DNA of 64,000 bases from Winogradskyella sp. (lineage in GTDB: Bacteria > Bacteroidota > Bacteroidia > Flavobacteriales > Flavobacteriaceae), in NCBI RefSeq assembly GCF_013213835.1, contig NZ_JABSSU010000003.1, positions 239,796 to 303,795 on the forward strand. Reading direction: 5' to 3'. Each line of letters begins with the position of its first letter. Positions within the stretch are counted from its first letter, which is position 1. A model generated the notes under the pieces. That model was given only the letters and a program-made list of their open reading frames with translations. It did not search any database and had not been told where the DNA came from. Shown one piece after another: positions 1 through 6,064 of this stretch. A program made the position numbers and the translations under genes.

Positions 1-191
1 GGTGTTGCACTAATGGTTGCTGAACCTGATACTAATGATACTGGTGTAGCATCTGCTGTAATTGTTCCTGCATCAGCAGTACACTGAGCTTGAAGTTCCG
101 AACTAAGCATTATACTTAGCGTTAAGAGAATCACGGACGTTAACTTTAGTCCATAGTGAGTCACCTTACTCTTAATGTAATTTTGTTTCAT
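1..191 (-). CDS. Secreted protein, N-terminal fragment (runs off window start)
   Basis: The reverse strand opens with ATG at 191-189 and stays open to the window edge (63 codons). The N-terminus has basic residues (MKQNYIKSKV), then a hydrophobic stretch around residues 18-32 and a likely signal-peptidase site after QAQ near residue 36, so the product is exported. The mature part begins CTADAGTITAD and is rich in Thr, Ser, Ala and Val, which is typical of large extracellular flavobacterial proteins with repeated beta-sandwich domains and a T9SS tail. That class is inference from composition; no domain can be identified from this stub. The remainder lies outside the window. Confidence 0.6.
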   Translation of the reverse strand, partial: MKQNYIKSKVTHYGLKLTSVILLTLSIMLSSELQAQCTADAGTITADATPVSLVSGSATISAT

Positions 192-365
192 TGCTTTTTT
201 GTTTAATTTTTTATGTTGTAAAGTTAAACAAAACATAATGTCAAAAATTACTGCCTTTGTTAAATAAATTCTAAAATTTCAAGAACTAATAATCAGTCTA
301 TTAAATAATTATCATGGATAGCTAGTTCACTAACATATTTGTTAGCTACTTACATTAAGTCGTAC

Positions 366-398
366 TTGTCGAACGCATTCAACTTCAAAATATCTTTG
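366..398 (+). promoter_or_regulatory. Bacteroidota-type promoter of the DJ-1 gene
   Basis: A -33 TTG (366-368), a 22-nt spacer and a perfect -7 box TATCTTTG (391-398) match the known flavobacterial promoter pattern TTG-N17-23-TAnnTTTG. Transcription would start near 403-406, inside the palindrome that follows, and about 36 nt before the ATG at 441. Confidence 0.55.
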
Positions 399-399
399 C

Positions 400-418
400 T
401 GTAATAAAATTAATTACA
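400..418. promoter_or_regulatory. Candidate operator TGTAA-N9-TTACA (copy 1)
   Basis: A 19-bp inverted repeat, TGTAAT-N7-ATTACA, extending by one more pair (C399/G419). It begins one base after the -7 box and covers the expected transcription start, the usual place for a repressor site. The same geometry recurs at 1948-1966 and 2403-2421. Confidence 0.55.
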
Positions 419-440
419 GTAATAATAAAACATAAAAGAG

Positions 441-1208
441 ATGAACACACAAGTTAAAGAGCAAGAACAGTATGTACATTTTCACGGTGCAGAATTTAAA
501 GGGAAAATTTTAATGGTAGCTAGTAGTCCAACAGTTTCAGAACAAACAGGTTGGCCAATTGGCTTTTGGTCTGCCGAATTAACGCATCCACTTCAAGTAT
601 TTCAAGAAGCTGGTTATGAGGTTGAATTAGTTTCTACCGAAGGTGGAAAAATTGAAATGGATGGTTATTCAAATCCTACAGATGAAAGTGGTTATGCAGC
701 ACACGATGTGATTACGTTGGGTTATATGCAGCGAGATTGGTTCAATGCAATGTTAGAAAATACAAAGCGCCTTTCAGAAGTGAATGCAAAAGATTACGAT
801 GCTATTTTTCTTGTTGGTGGACAAGCACCTATGTATACGTTTAGAAATAATGAGGCATTGCAACAACTTTTTGTTAACTTTTACGAGAACAACAAACCGA
901 GCGCAGTAGTTTGTCACGCAACAACTTTGTTGTTAGATGCGAAAACATCTGATGGTGAGTTATTGATAAAAGATAAAACTTGGACTGGTTTCGCTAATGC
1001 TGAAGAGGATTTTGCAGATAATGCTGTCGGGATGAAAATTCAGCCATACAGAATAGAAGATGAAGCTAGAAAAATAGCTGGTACAACATTTAAAGTTGCA
1101 TCACCTTTTGCGTTGTATGTGATTGAAGATGGTAATTTGATTACAGGTCAGCAACAAAATTCTGGTCACGCTGTCGCGAAAATGGTTGTTGAACAATTGA
1201 ATAGGTAA
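441..1208 (+). CDS. DJ-1/PfpI family protein (Hsp31/glyoxalase III-like)
   Basis: A 255-residue protein of the DJ-1/ThiJ/PfpI superfamily. The nucleophile elbow is AVVCHATTL with Cys158-His159, and the partner Glu that polarises this Cys in the family is probably Glu46 in FWSAEL. The tail LITGQQQNSG (about residues 233-242) is the conserved strand that closes the family fold. The length suits the Hsp31-like branch (about 220-290 aa), whose members act as chaperones, methylglyoxal-detoxifying glyoxalase III or deglycase-type enzymes; which one applies here is not visible. No signal peptide, so cytoplasmic. It has its own -7 box and palindromic operator directly upstream and is the first gene of a cluster containing an Rrf2 regulator, suggesting induction by carbonyl or redox stress (inference). 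Confidence 0.85.
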   Translation: MNTQVKEQEQYVHFHGAEFKGKILMVASSPTVSEQTGWPIGFWSAELTHPLQVFQEAGYEVELVSTEGGKIEMDGYSNPTDESGYAAHDVITLGYMQRDWFNAMLENTKRLSEVNAKDYDAIFLVGGQAPMYTFRNNEALQQLFVNFYENNKPSAVVCHATTLLLDAKTSDGELLIKDKTWTGFANAEEDFADNAVGMKIQPYRIEDEARKIAGTTFKVASPFALYVIEDGNLITGQQQNSGHAVAKMVVEQLNR

Positions 1209-1210
1209 TA

Positions 1211-1278
1211 GCGTCATTACGAAAGAGGAACGATAAAGTTATCTTATAAGAATAAAGAGATTCCTGCTTTCGCAGGAA
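1211..1278. repeat. REP-like intergenic element with hairpin
   Basis: The gap between the DJ-1 and F420-like genes holds a GTCATTACGAAAGAGGAACG block (1213-1232) followed by a perfect hairpin, TTCCTGC-TTTC-GCAGGAA (1261-1278). Degenerate copies of the GATTCCTGC hairpin occur at 28945-28967 and 57840-57861. These resemble the short palindromic repeats scattered between genes in many Bacteroidota. The hairpin lacks a T-tract, so it is not an obvious terminator. Confidence 0.5.
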
Positions 1279-1295
1279 AGAAAAAAATAAAAACA

Positions 1296-1925
1296 ATGAA
1301 ATTAGCATTTATAGGAATAGGAAATGTAGGTTTTGCCATAGCAAACAACTTACAGCAAAAAGGATACGAGATTGTTGTAGCTAATGACAATCCAGATTCA
1401 AAAAGTGTACAAAAGGCACTTGCAGAAAATTCGAATTTTGAAGTATCACCAGTTCAGGAAGCAATAAAAGCATCTGAAGTGGTGTTTTTAGCAACACCTT
1501 TTAATAGTAATCAGGCGATTCTTGAAGGCTTAGATTTTCAAGGTAAAACATTAATTGATTGTACCAATCCTGTTGGTGCTGGTATTTCTCACGGATTGAA
1601 AAGTGAAATATCAGGTTCTGAAAAAATTCAGGAATGGGCTTCGACTTCTCAAGTGGTTAAGGCATTCACGATTTACGGATTTGAAAATTTCAGCAATCCT
1701 GAGGCTTTTAATTCTGAAGTGAAACCAGTAATGCTTTTTGCAGGAAATGATACTGAAGCCAAAGCACAAGCAAAAGCTATTATTAATGACACAGGCTTTT
1801 TTGCTAAAGATGTTGGTGGTTTAGACCAAGCACTTCACTTAGAACATATGACATTACTTTGGGTAAAAATGGCACGTCGTGATGGTCATCATCCAAATTT
1901 TACTTGGGCTTATTTGGAAAAGTAA
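1296..1925 (+). CDS. NADPH-dependent F420 reductase-like NAD(P)-binding protein
   Basis: A 209-residue protein consisting of a single Rossmann domain of the F420_oxidored/NADP-oxidoreductase coenzyme F420-dependent family. The dinucleotide-binding loop is GIGNVG at residues 7-12, followed by a strand ending in VVAND; EVVFLATPF and TLIDCTNPVG are the later family strands. The organism is not expected to make F420, so it is more likely a NADP(H)-dependent oxidoreductase of unknown substrate, as commonly found beside DJ-1 or HxlR genes in Bacteroidota. It lies 87 bp after the DJ-1 gene and 49 bp before the Rrf2 gene, with no TAnnTTTG box of its own noticed, so it is probably read from the DJ-1 promoter. 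Confidence 0.75.
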   Translation: MKLAFIGIGNVGFAIANNLQQKGYEIVVANDNPDSKSVQKALAENSNFEVSPVQEAIKASEVVFLATPFNSNQAILEGLDFQGKTLIDCTNPVGAGISHGLKSEISGSEKIQEWASTSQVVKAFTIYGFENFSNPEAFNSEVKPVMLFAGNDTEAKAQAKAIINDTGFFAKDVGGLDQALHLEHMTLLWVKMARRDGHHPNFTWAYLEK

Positions 1926-1944
1926 AATAAAGCACATACTTTTG
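1913..1944 (+). promoter_or_regulatory. Promoter of the Rrf2 regulator gene
   Basis: TTTG (1913-1916), a 20-nt spacer and TACTTTTG (1937-1944) match the flavobacterial -33/-7 consensus. The -33 element lies inside the last codons of the preceding gene, and the -7 box is followed three bases later by the TGTAA palindrome at 1948. Confidence 0.5.
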
Positions 1945-1947
1945 TAC

Positions 1948-1966
1948 TGTAATAAAATATATTACA
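1948..1966. promoter_or_regulatory. Candidate operator TGTAA-N9-TTACA (copy 2)
   Basis: TGTAAT-N7-ATTACA, the same 19-bp architecture as 400-418 and nearly the same spacer. It sits between the -7 box and the Rrf2 start codon, as expected for autoregulation by the gene that follows. Confidence 0.55.
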
Positions 1967-1974
1967 TTTAAAAA

Positions 1975-2385
1975 ATGGTCAAAAGCAGATTTGCCATAGT
2001 AACGCATATTTTAACACTGTTAGCAATGTTTGATGATGATTATATGTCTTCTAACGACATTGCTGGCAGTCTTAATATTAATCCTGTTTTGGTACGTAAA
2101 GAGATTGCTGCATTGAAAAAACAAGGCTTAATAGAAAGTAAGGAAGGGAAAAATGGTGGTGTAAAACTGATTAAAAAAGCAGAAGACATTAAGCTTTCTC
2201 AAATTTTCAACCTGGTTAAAGGCGAAAATTTTACATTCGGATTGGCCAAAAATGACCCGAACCCTAAATGTCCTGTTGGTAGACAAATGAATAGTAATTT
2301 ACGTAATCTTTATAGGACAATAGATAATAATATAGAACAAACGTTAAAAGACACATCTTTAAAAGATTTCAAAAACCAGTTCTAA
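1975..2385 (+). CDS. Rrf2 family transcriptional regulator, single-cysteine type
   Basis: A 136-residue Rrf2 protein. Residues 1-66 form the winged helix-turn-helix: SNDIAGSLNINPVLVRKEIA is the HTH and GLIESKEGKNGGVKL the wing. The dimerisation helix follows at about 105-130. Fe-S Rrf2 proteins such as IscR and NsrR have three clustered cysteines; this one has only Cys99 (in PKCPVG), so it should not bind a [2Fe-2S] cluster in the usual way and may use a thiol switch, like the YwnA/SaiR-type branch (inference). The start at 1975 fits the position of the operator and the A-rich leader. A TGTAA-N9-TTACA palindrome precedes it and also precedes the genes at 441 and 2429, suggesting a local autoregulated regulon. 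Confidence 0.85.
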   Translation: MVKSRFAIVTHILTLLAMFDDDYMSSNDIAGSLNINPVLVRKEIAALKKQGLIESKEGKNGGVKLIKKAEDIKLSQIFNLVKGENFTFGLAKNDPNPKCPVGRQMNSNLRNLYRTIDNNIEQTLKDTSLKDFKNQF

Positions 2386-2402
2386 AATTTTTTAACCTAA
2401 AC

Positions 2403-2421
2403 TGTAACAATTTTATTTACA
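2403..2421. promoter_or_regulatory. Candidate operator TGTAA-N9-TTACA (copy 3)
   Basis: TGTAA (2403-2407) and TTACA (2417-2421) with a 9-bp spacer, in the 43-bp gap between the Rrf2 gene and the SnoaL-like lipoprotein gene, 7 bp before its ATG. The half-sites match the other two copies exactly; the outer spacer base breaks the sixth pair. No TAnnTTTG box is seen next to this copy. Confidence 0.45.
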
Positions 2422-2428
2422 TATAAAA

Positions 2429-3334
2429 ATGAAAACTCAATTAATCACATTAGGAATCAGTATAGCACTATTAGTAAGTTGTAATAATGCTAGTAAAACA
2501 TTAGAAAACAAAACAAAAGACAAAATGGAAACAGAAACAGTAAAAACAGAATCAACAATAAAAGATTTAAAATCAATAGTCAACAAAGGGCAAGACGCTT
2601 TTTTTAAAGACTATAATGAAAGCGATTTAAGAACTTACTTTAATGAAGATTACATTCAGCATAATCCACACGTGCCAGCAGGATTAGAACCAGTAGTTGG
2701 TTTCTTGCCAAATTTAAAAGAAGCAGGAACAACAGTAAAAACACATAGATTATTGCAAGATGGTGACCTTGTTGTAGCTCATAACTCTTATGATAATGCG
2801 CAGGCTTTTGGGGCCAAAGAAATCGTAGCTTTTGACATTTACAGAGTAGAAAATGGAAAAATAGCTGAGCATTGGGATGCCATCACACCTAAAGTTACCG
2901 AAACTGCAAGCGGAAGAAGTCAGACTAATGGTCCAACAACTATAACAGATTTAGATAAAACTGAAGCAAACAAAGCTTTGGTTATGAACTTTGTAAATGA
3001 TGTGTTAATGGGTAAAAATCCATCTAAAATTTCAGAATACATCAATCCTGAAAAATACCACCAACATAATACACAAGTAAAAGATGGATTAGAAGGATTA
3101 GGTCAAGCACTTGAATATTTAACTTCTCAAAACAATATGTTTGTCTATCATAAAATCCACAGAATTATAGGTGAAGGAAATTTTGTATTGACGCAAAGTG
3201 AAGGTGAATGGAATGGCGGAAAACCACACGCTTATTACGATTTATTTAGAATAGAAGATGGTAAACTTGTTGAGCATTGGGATATCATTCAAGAAATACC
3301 AGCAGAGCAAGCACATAGCAATACAATGTTTTAA
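2429..3334 (+). CDS. Lipoprotein with two SnoaL-like domains
   Basis: A 301-residue lipoprotein: signal peptide 1-17 with lipobox LVSC (lipidated Cys18), a Lys/Glu/Thr-rich linker, then two related NTF2-fold SnoaL-like domains (about 47-155 and 178-293). Each repeat has the same signature order: a helix start, an HNP/HNT-type motif (IQHNPHV and HQHNTQV), a GL loop, and a closing strand of the type RxxxGKxxEHWD (VENGKIAEHWDAI and IEDGKLVEHWDII). Single-domain homologues are annotated as SnoaL-like polyketide cyclase or aldol-condensation-like proteins; the substrate here is unknown. The open frame is continuous, so this is an internal tandem duplication, not a frameshift. It follows the Rrf2 gene and has a TGTAA-N9-TTACA palindrome just upstream. 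Confidence 0.75.
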   Translation: MKTQLITLGISIALLVSCNNASKTLENKTKDKMETETVKTESTIKDLKSIVNKGQDAFFKDYNESDLRTYFNEDYIQHNPHVPAGLEPVVGFLPNLKEAGTTVKTHRLLQDGDLVVAHNSYDNAQAFGAKEIVAFDIYRVENGKIAEHWDAITPKVTETASGRSQTNGPTTITDLDKTEANKALVMNFVNDVLMGKNPSKISEYINPEKYHQHNTQVKDGLEGLGQALEYLTSQNNMFVYHKIHRIIGEGNFVLTQSEGEWNGGKPHAYYDLFRIEDGKLVEHWDIIQEIPAEQAHSNTMF

Positions 3335-3340
3335 TTGAAG

Positions 3341-3410
3341 TCACTTCGAGTGTCTAAAACTGTTGCAATTCGACAAGCTCAGTGCGACAGTTTTGGATGT
3401 ATCGAAAAGT
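3341..3410. repeat. REP-like long imperfect palindrome
   Basis: The space after the SnoaL lipoprotein gene holds nested inverted arms: TCACTTCGA (3341-3349) against TCGAAAAGT (3402-3410), and CTAAAACTGTTGC (3354-3366) against GCGACAGTTTTGG (3384-3396). The loop contains TCGACAAGCTCAGT, a sequence type that recurs between genes in flavobacterial genomes. The fold could act as a processing or termination site for the upstream gene. Confidence 0.45.
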
Positions 3411-3436
3411 ATTTGAAATCAAAATAAATCAATAAA

Positions 3437-3838
3437 ATGATGTTAACCAGTATCACAATTTGTATCGCAATAGTATTGGTTTTGTTTTTCGTTTTCAGAA
3501 AACAAAGTAAGCTCATCTCGTATGGTTTATTAGTAAATCAACGTAACATAAAAATTGGTGAACATCAATACATTATTGAGCAATACCGATTTAAAAACGC
3601 AATAGATTCTTTTCATTACTACAGAAAAGTAGTGTCTGATTTTTCGATACTTCCTAAACTACGACATTCAAAATACGACCTTTACGACTGGAATTTTACC
3701 TATCTAGAATTTGAACCCTTTAGTATTCGGTTTGCTAAATATGGTGACGTATTACAATGTATAAAAAGTGTGCAACCGATTTCAATATCAGACTTTGAAT
3801 CAGATTATGCTGATATTTTAAAACAAATTAATTCTTAG
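3437..3838 (+). CDS. Membrane-anchored protein of unknown function
   Basis: A 133-residue protein I do not recognise. Residues 5-22 form one hydrophobic membrane helix followed by the positive patch RKQSK, so the bulk of the chain should be cytoplasmic, or the helix is an uncleaved signal anchor. The soluble part is rich in aromatic and charged residues (YDLYDWNFTYLEFEPF) with no cysteine pair or catalytic motif visible. Its last 11 bp overlap convergently with the end of the HxlR regulator gene on the other strand. The preceding gap contains a REP-like palindrome, so it may be a separate transcription unit. Confidence 0.55.
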   Translation: MMLTSITICIAIVLVLFFVFRKQSKLISYGLLVNQRNIKIGEHQYIIEQYRFKNAIDSFHYYRKVVSDFSILPKLRHSKYDLYDWNFTYLEFEPFSIRFAKYGDVLQCIKSVQPISISDFESDYADILKQINS

Positions 3839-4220
3839 GCACTTTTTTTTCATTTTCAACCTTACCATACATCGTTCCCCATTCTTCCATAGCTTTAAAA
3901 ATAGGAGTAAGCGTGTCACCTTTTTCAGTAAGTGTATAAACAACTTTAGGTGGCACTTGAGCAAAAACTTCTCTGTGTAAGATACCATCATTTTCTAATT
4001 CTCTAAGATGGTCAGTTAGCATACGTTTGCTAATTCCTGGTAAGCGTCTGTGCATTTCACCAAAACGATTAATACCTAAATCAATTAAATAAAGGATGGC
4101 TGGTTTCCATTTTCCACCAATAACTTTTAAGGTTACAGTGACTGGACATTGATTCAAATCTTGAAAAATTTGTTCGAATCTAAATAATTTTTCTTCTTGG
4201 CTTAAAATATTTTCAGGCAT
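3828..4220 (-). CDS. HxlR family transcriptional regulator
   Basis: A 130-residue winged-helix protein with the HxlR hallmarks: CPVTVTLKVIGGKWKPAILY at residues 25-44, then RFGEMHRRLPGISKRML for the recognition region and VVYTLTEKG for the wing. Cys25, in the conserved N-terminal position, corresponds to the redox-sensing cysteine of members such as YodB and HypR, so thiol or quinone sensing is plausible. It is divergent from an NmrA-like oxidoreductase gene, the common arrangement in which an HxlR protein represses its neighbour. The 113-bp gap holds a palindrome (4262-4277) that could be the operator. Confidence 0.85.
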   Translation of the reverse strand: MPENILSQEEKLFRFEQIFQDLNQCPVTVTLKVIGGKWKPAILYLIDLGINRFGEMHRRLPGISKRMLTDHLRELENDGILHREVFAQVPPKVVYTLTEKGDTLTPIFKAMEEWGTMYGKVENEKKVPKN

Positions 4221-4261
4221 AATTATCTGATTTTCAATAATAGTTTACTTTTTATTACTAG

Positions 4262-4277
4262 GTTATTAAATAATAAC
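4262..4277. promoter_or_regulatory. Inverted repeat between HxlR and NmrA-like genes
   Basis: GTTATT-AAAT-AATAAC is a perfect 16-bp palindrome, 20 bp upstream of the -7 box of the NmrA-like gene and 41 bp from the HxlR start codon. Its position between divergent genes makes it the best candidate HxlR operator, although AT-rich palindromes also arise by chance. Confidence 0.4.
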
Positions 4278-4296
4278 TACTTGCAAATATAGTGTT

Positions 4297-4304
4297 TATG
4301 TTTG
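4297..4304 (+). promoter_or_regulatory. -7 box of the NmrA-like gene
   Basis: TATGTTTG matches TAnnTTTG. It places the transcript start near 4310 and therefore supports the ATG at 4334 over the GTG (4292) and ATG (4298) further upstream. No clear -33 TTG lies at the right distance. Confidence 0.4.
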
Positions 4305-4333
4305 AATTTTGTACAGAATCTAAATCAGTAAAA

Positions 4334-5170
4334 ATGAAAAACTTAACAGTAATTGGAGCAACAGGTAAACTTGCAGTTCCAACAATAAAAAGATTAGTAG
4401 AAAATGGTGTTGCTGTAAAAGCAGTTGTAAGAGATATTGAATCTGCTCAAGAAAAATTACCAGAACAAGTAGAAATTGTACAAGGAGATTTAGAAGATGT
4501 AAACAGCCTTAGAACTGCACTTGACGGAACAGAGTATTTGTATTTGAATCTTTCAGCACCAAATCCGTATGCAGATTTTATTCCAGAAGTTCAAGGTATT
4601 GAAAATATACTTGAAGCAGCTCGTGAGCAATTAAAGCAAATCATACAGATTTCAGGATTAGGAGCATTACATCCAGAATATCATCCAACAGGAAAGAAAA
4701 TTATTGATAATGAGTTGCGTTCAAAAGGTCACGAAATCATTAGAAACTATGGTATACCTCATACTGTATTTCATTGTACGTGGTTTATAAATGCATTGCC
4801 TTGGTTTGTTCAAGAGGAGAATTTATTTGTGTTCGGAGAATACAAAACACCTATGTATTGGACAAATACTACCGACTTAGCGGATTATGTTACAGCTTCG
4901 ATAGCTAATGAAGATGCCTTTAATAAAGATTTTGCATTACAAGGTGAAGAAGCAATGAGCTATCCAGATGCTGCACAAGCATTTGTAGATATAAAACAAT
5001 TACCTCTTAATGTGATAAATGCACCAGTTCCAGAAAATGATTTAGGTCATTTTGGTGATATGCTTCGTTATTTTGAAGAGTTTGAAGAGCAATTCTCTGC
5101 TAAAGATACATTTACTGTTTTAGGCAAACCTAAGCTGTCTGTAAAAGACGCCATAACAGAAATTTTATAG
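4334..5170 (+). CDS. NmrA-like NAD(P)-binding protein (atypical SDR)
   Basis: A 278-residue Rossmann protein starting MKNLTVIGATGKLA, with the GATGKLA nucleotide loop of the NmrA/atypical short-chain dehydrogenase group. VEIVQGDLED is the typical second-strand segment, and IQISGLGALH sits where extended SDRs carry the catalytic-strand motif. Family members bind NAD(P) as redox sensors or reduce quinones and related compounds (QorB-like); the role here is not determined. The frame extends upstream to a GTG at 4292, but the -7 box at 4297-4304 and family N-termini point to the ATG at 4334. It is divergent from the HxlR gene and 22 bp upstream of a lipoprotein gene, with which it likely forms an operon. 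Confidence 0.8.
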   Translation: MKNLTVIGATGKLAVPTIKRLVENGVAVKAVVRDIESAQEKLPEQVEIVQGDLEDVNSLRTALDGTEYLYLNLSAPNPYADFIPEVQGIENILEAAREQLKQIIQISGLGALHPEYHPTGKKIIDNELRSKGHEIIRNYGIPHTVFHCTWFINALPWFVQEENLFVFGEYKTPMYWTNTTDLADYVTASIANEDAFNKDFALQGEEAMSYPDAAQAFVDIKQLPLNVINAPVPENDLGHFGDMLRYFEEFEEQFSAKDTFTVLGKPKLSVKDAITEIL

Positions 5171-5192
5171 GAATAATTTAAATCAAATAGAA

Positions 5193-5978
5193 ATGAAAAG
5201 TAGTCTAACAATTCTTATGTGCTTAGCACTTTTTACAAGTTGTAAAACTGAAAAAAAAGAGAATACAGCTGAAAGTTCAGCACAAAAGAAAACAGAAGTA
5301 AATGAAGAAAAAAAACCAGAAACAATGAACTCAATTTTTGAACTCGCAATTAATCAGTCTAAAGAAAATCAACATCAAGAATTTTTAAATACACGTGCTG
5401 CATTTGTGGATGTATTAGGGAAAGAAAAAGCAACGTTGAATGAAGCCAAATGGCAACCATTTTTTACTGTAGTGCCAGATATGGATTTAGGTCGTGTGCT
5501 AGCAGGAATGACCGAATGGAACTCTATGCAAGGTTTTGGAGAAGCTGCAATGCGTTTATTACCACAAAAAGAAGCTGTAGATTATTTTTTAACGTTTAAT
5601 CCTTTAGCTTATGCTTTATTAGAAACAGTAGATGGAAAACCTTTTGATATTGAATCCATCAAAAAAGAAGGTACAGTAGTAGAATTTGCTGTTAGAAAAG
5701 GAAAAACTTCAGATGCTTTTGGTACAACAAGAGATGCATTCTTTAAGTCATTAGAAAGTTATGAAGGTTACCGGTTTGCTAGAGAGTTTAAAGTATATAA
5801 ACTTAACGAACAAGGTATTCCTAACTTAGCAGAAAACACTCAAGCAGTGGTAATTGTTTGGGACAATGCAGAGCAGTTTCAAGCAGCAGCACAACCAGTT
5901 TTTGCATCTAAAGAATATGCCGATTTTGCTGGTGTAATAGATGTTGAAACCTACTTTGCGACATCACCTATAAAGTAA
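5193..5978 (+). CDS. Lipoprotein of unknown function
   Basis: A 261-residue lipoprotein with signal peptide 1-16 and lipobox FTSC (Cys17), then a low-complexity Lys/Glu linker to about residue 44. The folded part (MNSIFELAINQSKENQHQEFLNTRAAFVDVL onward in two pieces) resembles the helix-strand pattern of stress-responsive ABM/dimeric alpha-beta-barrel proteins, possibly in two copies (about 45-130 and 150-255), but I cannot name the family. It follows the NmrA-like gene by 22 bp and ends before a clear terminator, so it is probably co-regulated by the HxlR protein. A surface or periplasmic location is expected from the lipid anchor. Confidence 0.6.
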   Translation: MKSSLTILMCLALFTSCKTEKKENTAESSAQKKTEVNEEKKPETMNSIFELAINQSKENQHQEFLNTRAAFVDVLGKEKATLNEAKWQPFFTVVPDMDLGRVLAGMTEWNSMQGFGEAAMRLLPQKEAVDYFLTFNPLAYALLETVDGKPFDIESIKKEGTVVEFAVRKGKTSDAFGTTRDAFFKSLESYEGYRFAREFKVYKLNEQGIPNLAENTQAVVIVWDNAEQFQAAAQPVFASKEYADFAGVIDVETYFATSPIK

Positions 5979-5998
5979 AGTTGATTAATAGTGTTATG

Positions 5999-6045
5999 AA
6001 AAGGCAACTGGTTACTGAGGTTTTCGAAGTGCAGTTGTCTTTTTT
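5999..6045 (+). terminator. Rho-independent terminator after the lipoprotein gene
   Basis: AAAAGGCAACTG (5999-6010) pairs with CAGTTGTCTTTT (6032-6043, one G-T pair) around a 21-nt loop and is followed by a T-run. It ends the NmrA-like/lipoprotein unit and lies just before the convergent sppA stop. Confidence 0.6.
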
Positions 6046-6064
6046 AATTTATCAGGATCAAATG

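Noticed and set aside
1261-1278. Hairpin after the DJ-1 gene as a terminator
   Set aside because: The stem is followed by AAGAAAAAAA on the plus strand, not a T-run; it fits a REP-like element better.
1975-2385. IscR- or NsrR-type Fe-S regulator
   Set aside because: Only one cysteine, so the three-Cys cluster site is missing, and no isc/suf or NO-detoxification genes are adjacent.
2429-3334. Frameshifted pair of SnoaL genes
   Set aside because: One uninterrupted frame with a single signal peptide; best read as an internal duplication.
441-5978. Genomic island with mobile ends
   Set aside because: No integrase, transposase, tRNA or flanking direct repeat is visible; only the gene content looks accessory.
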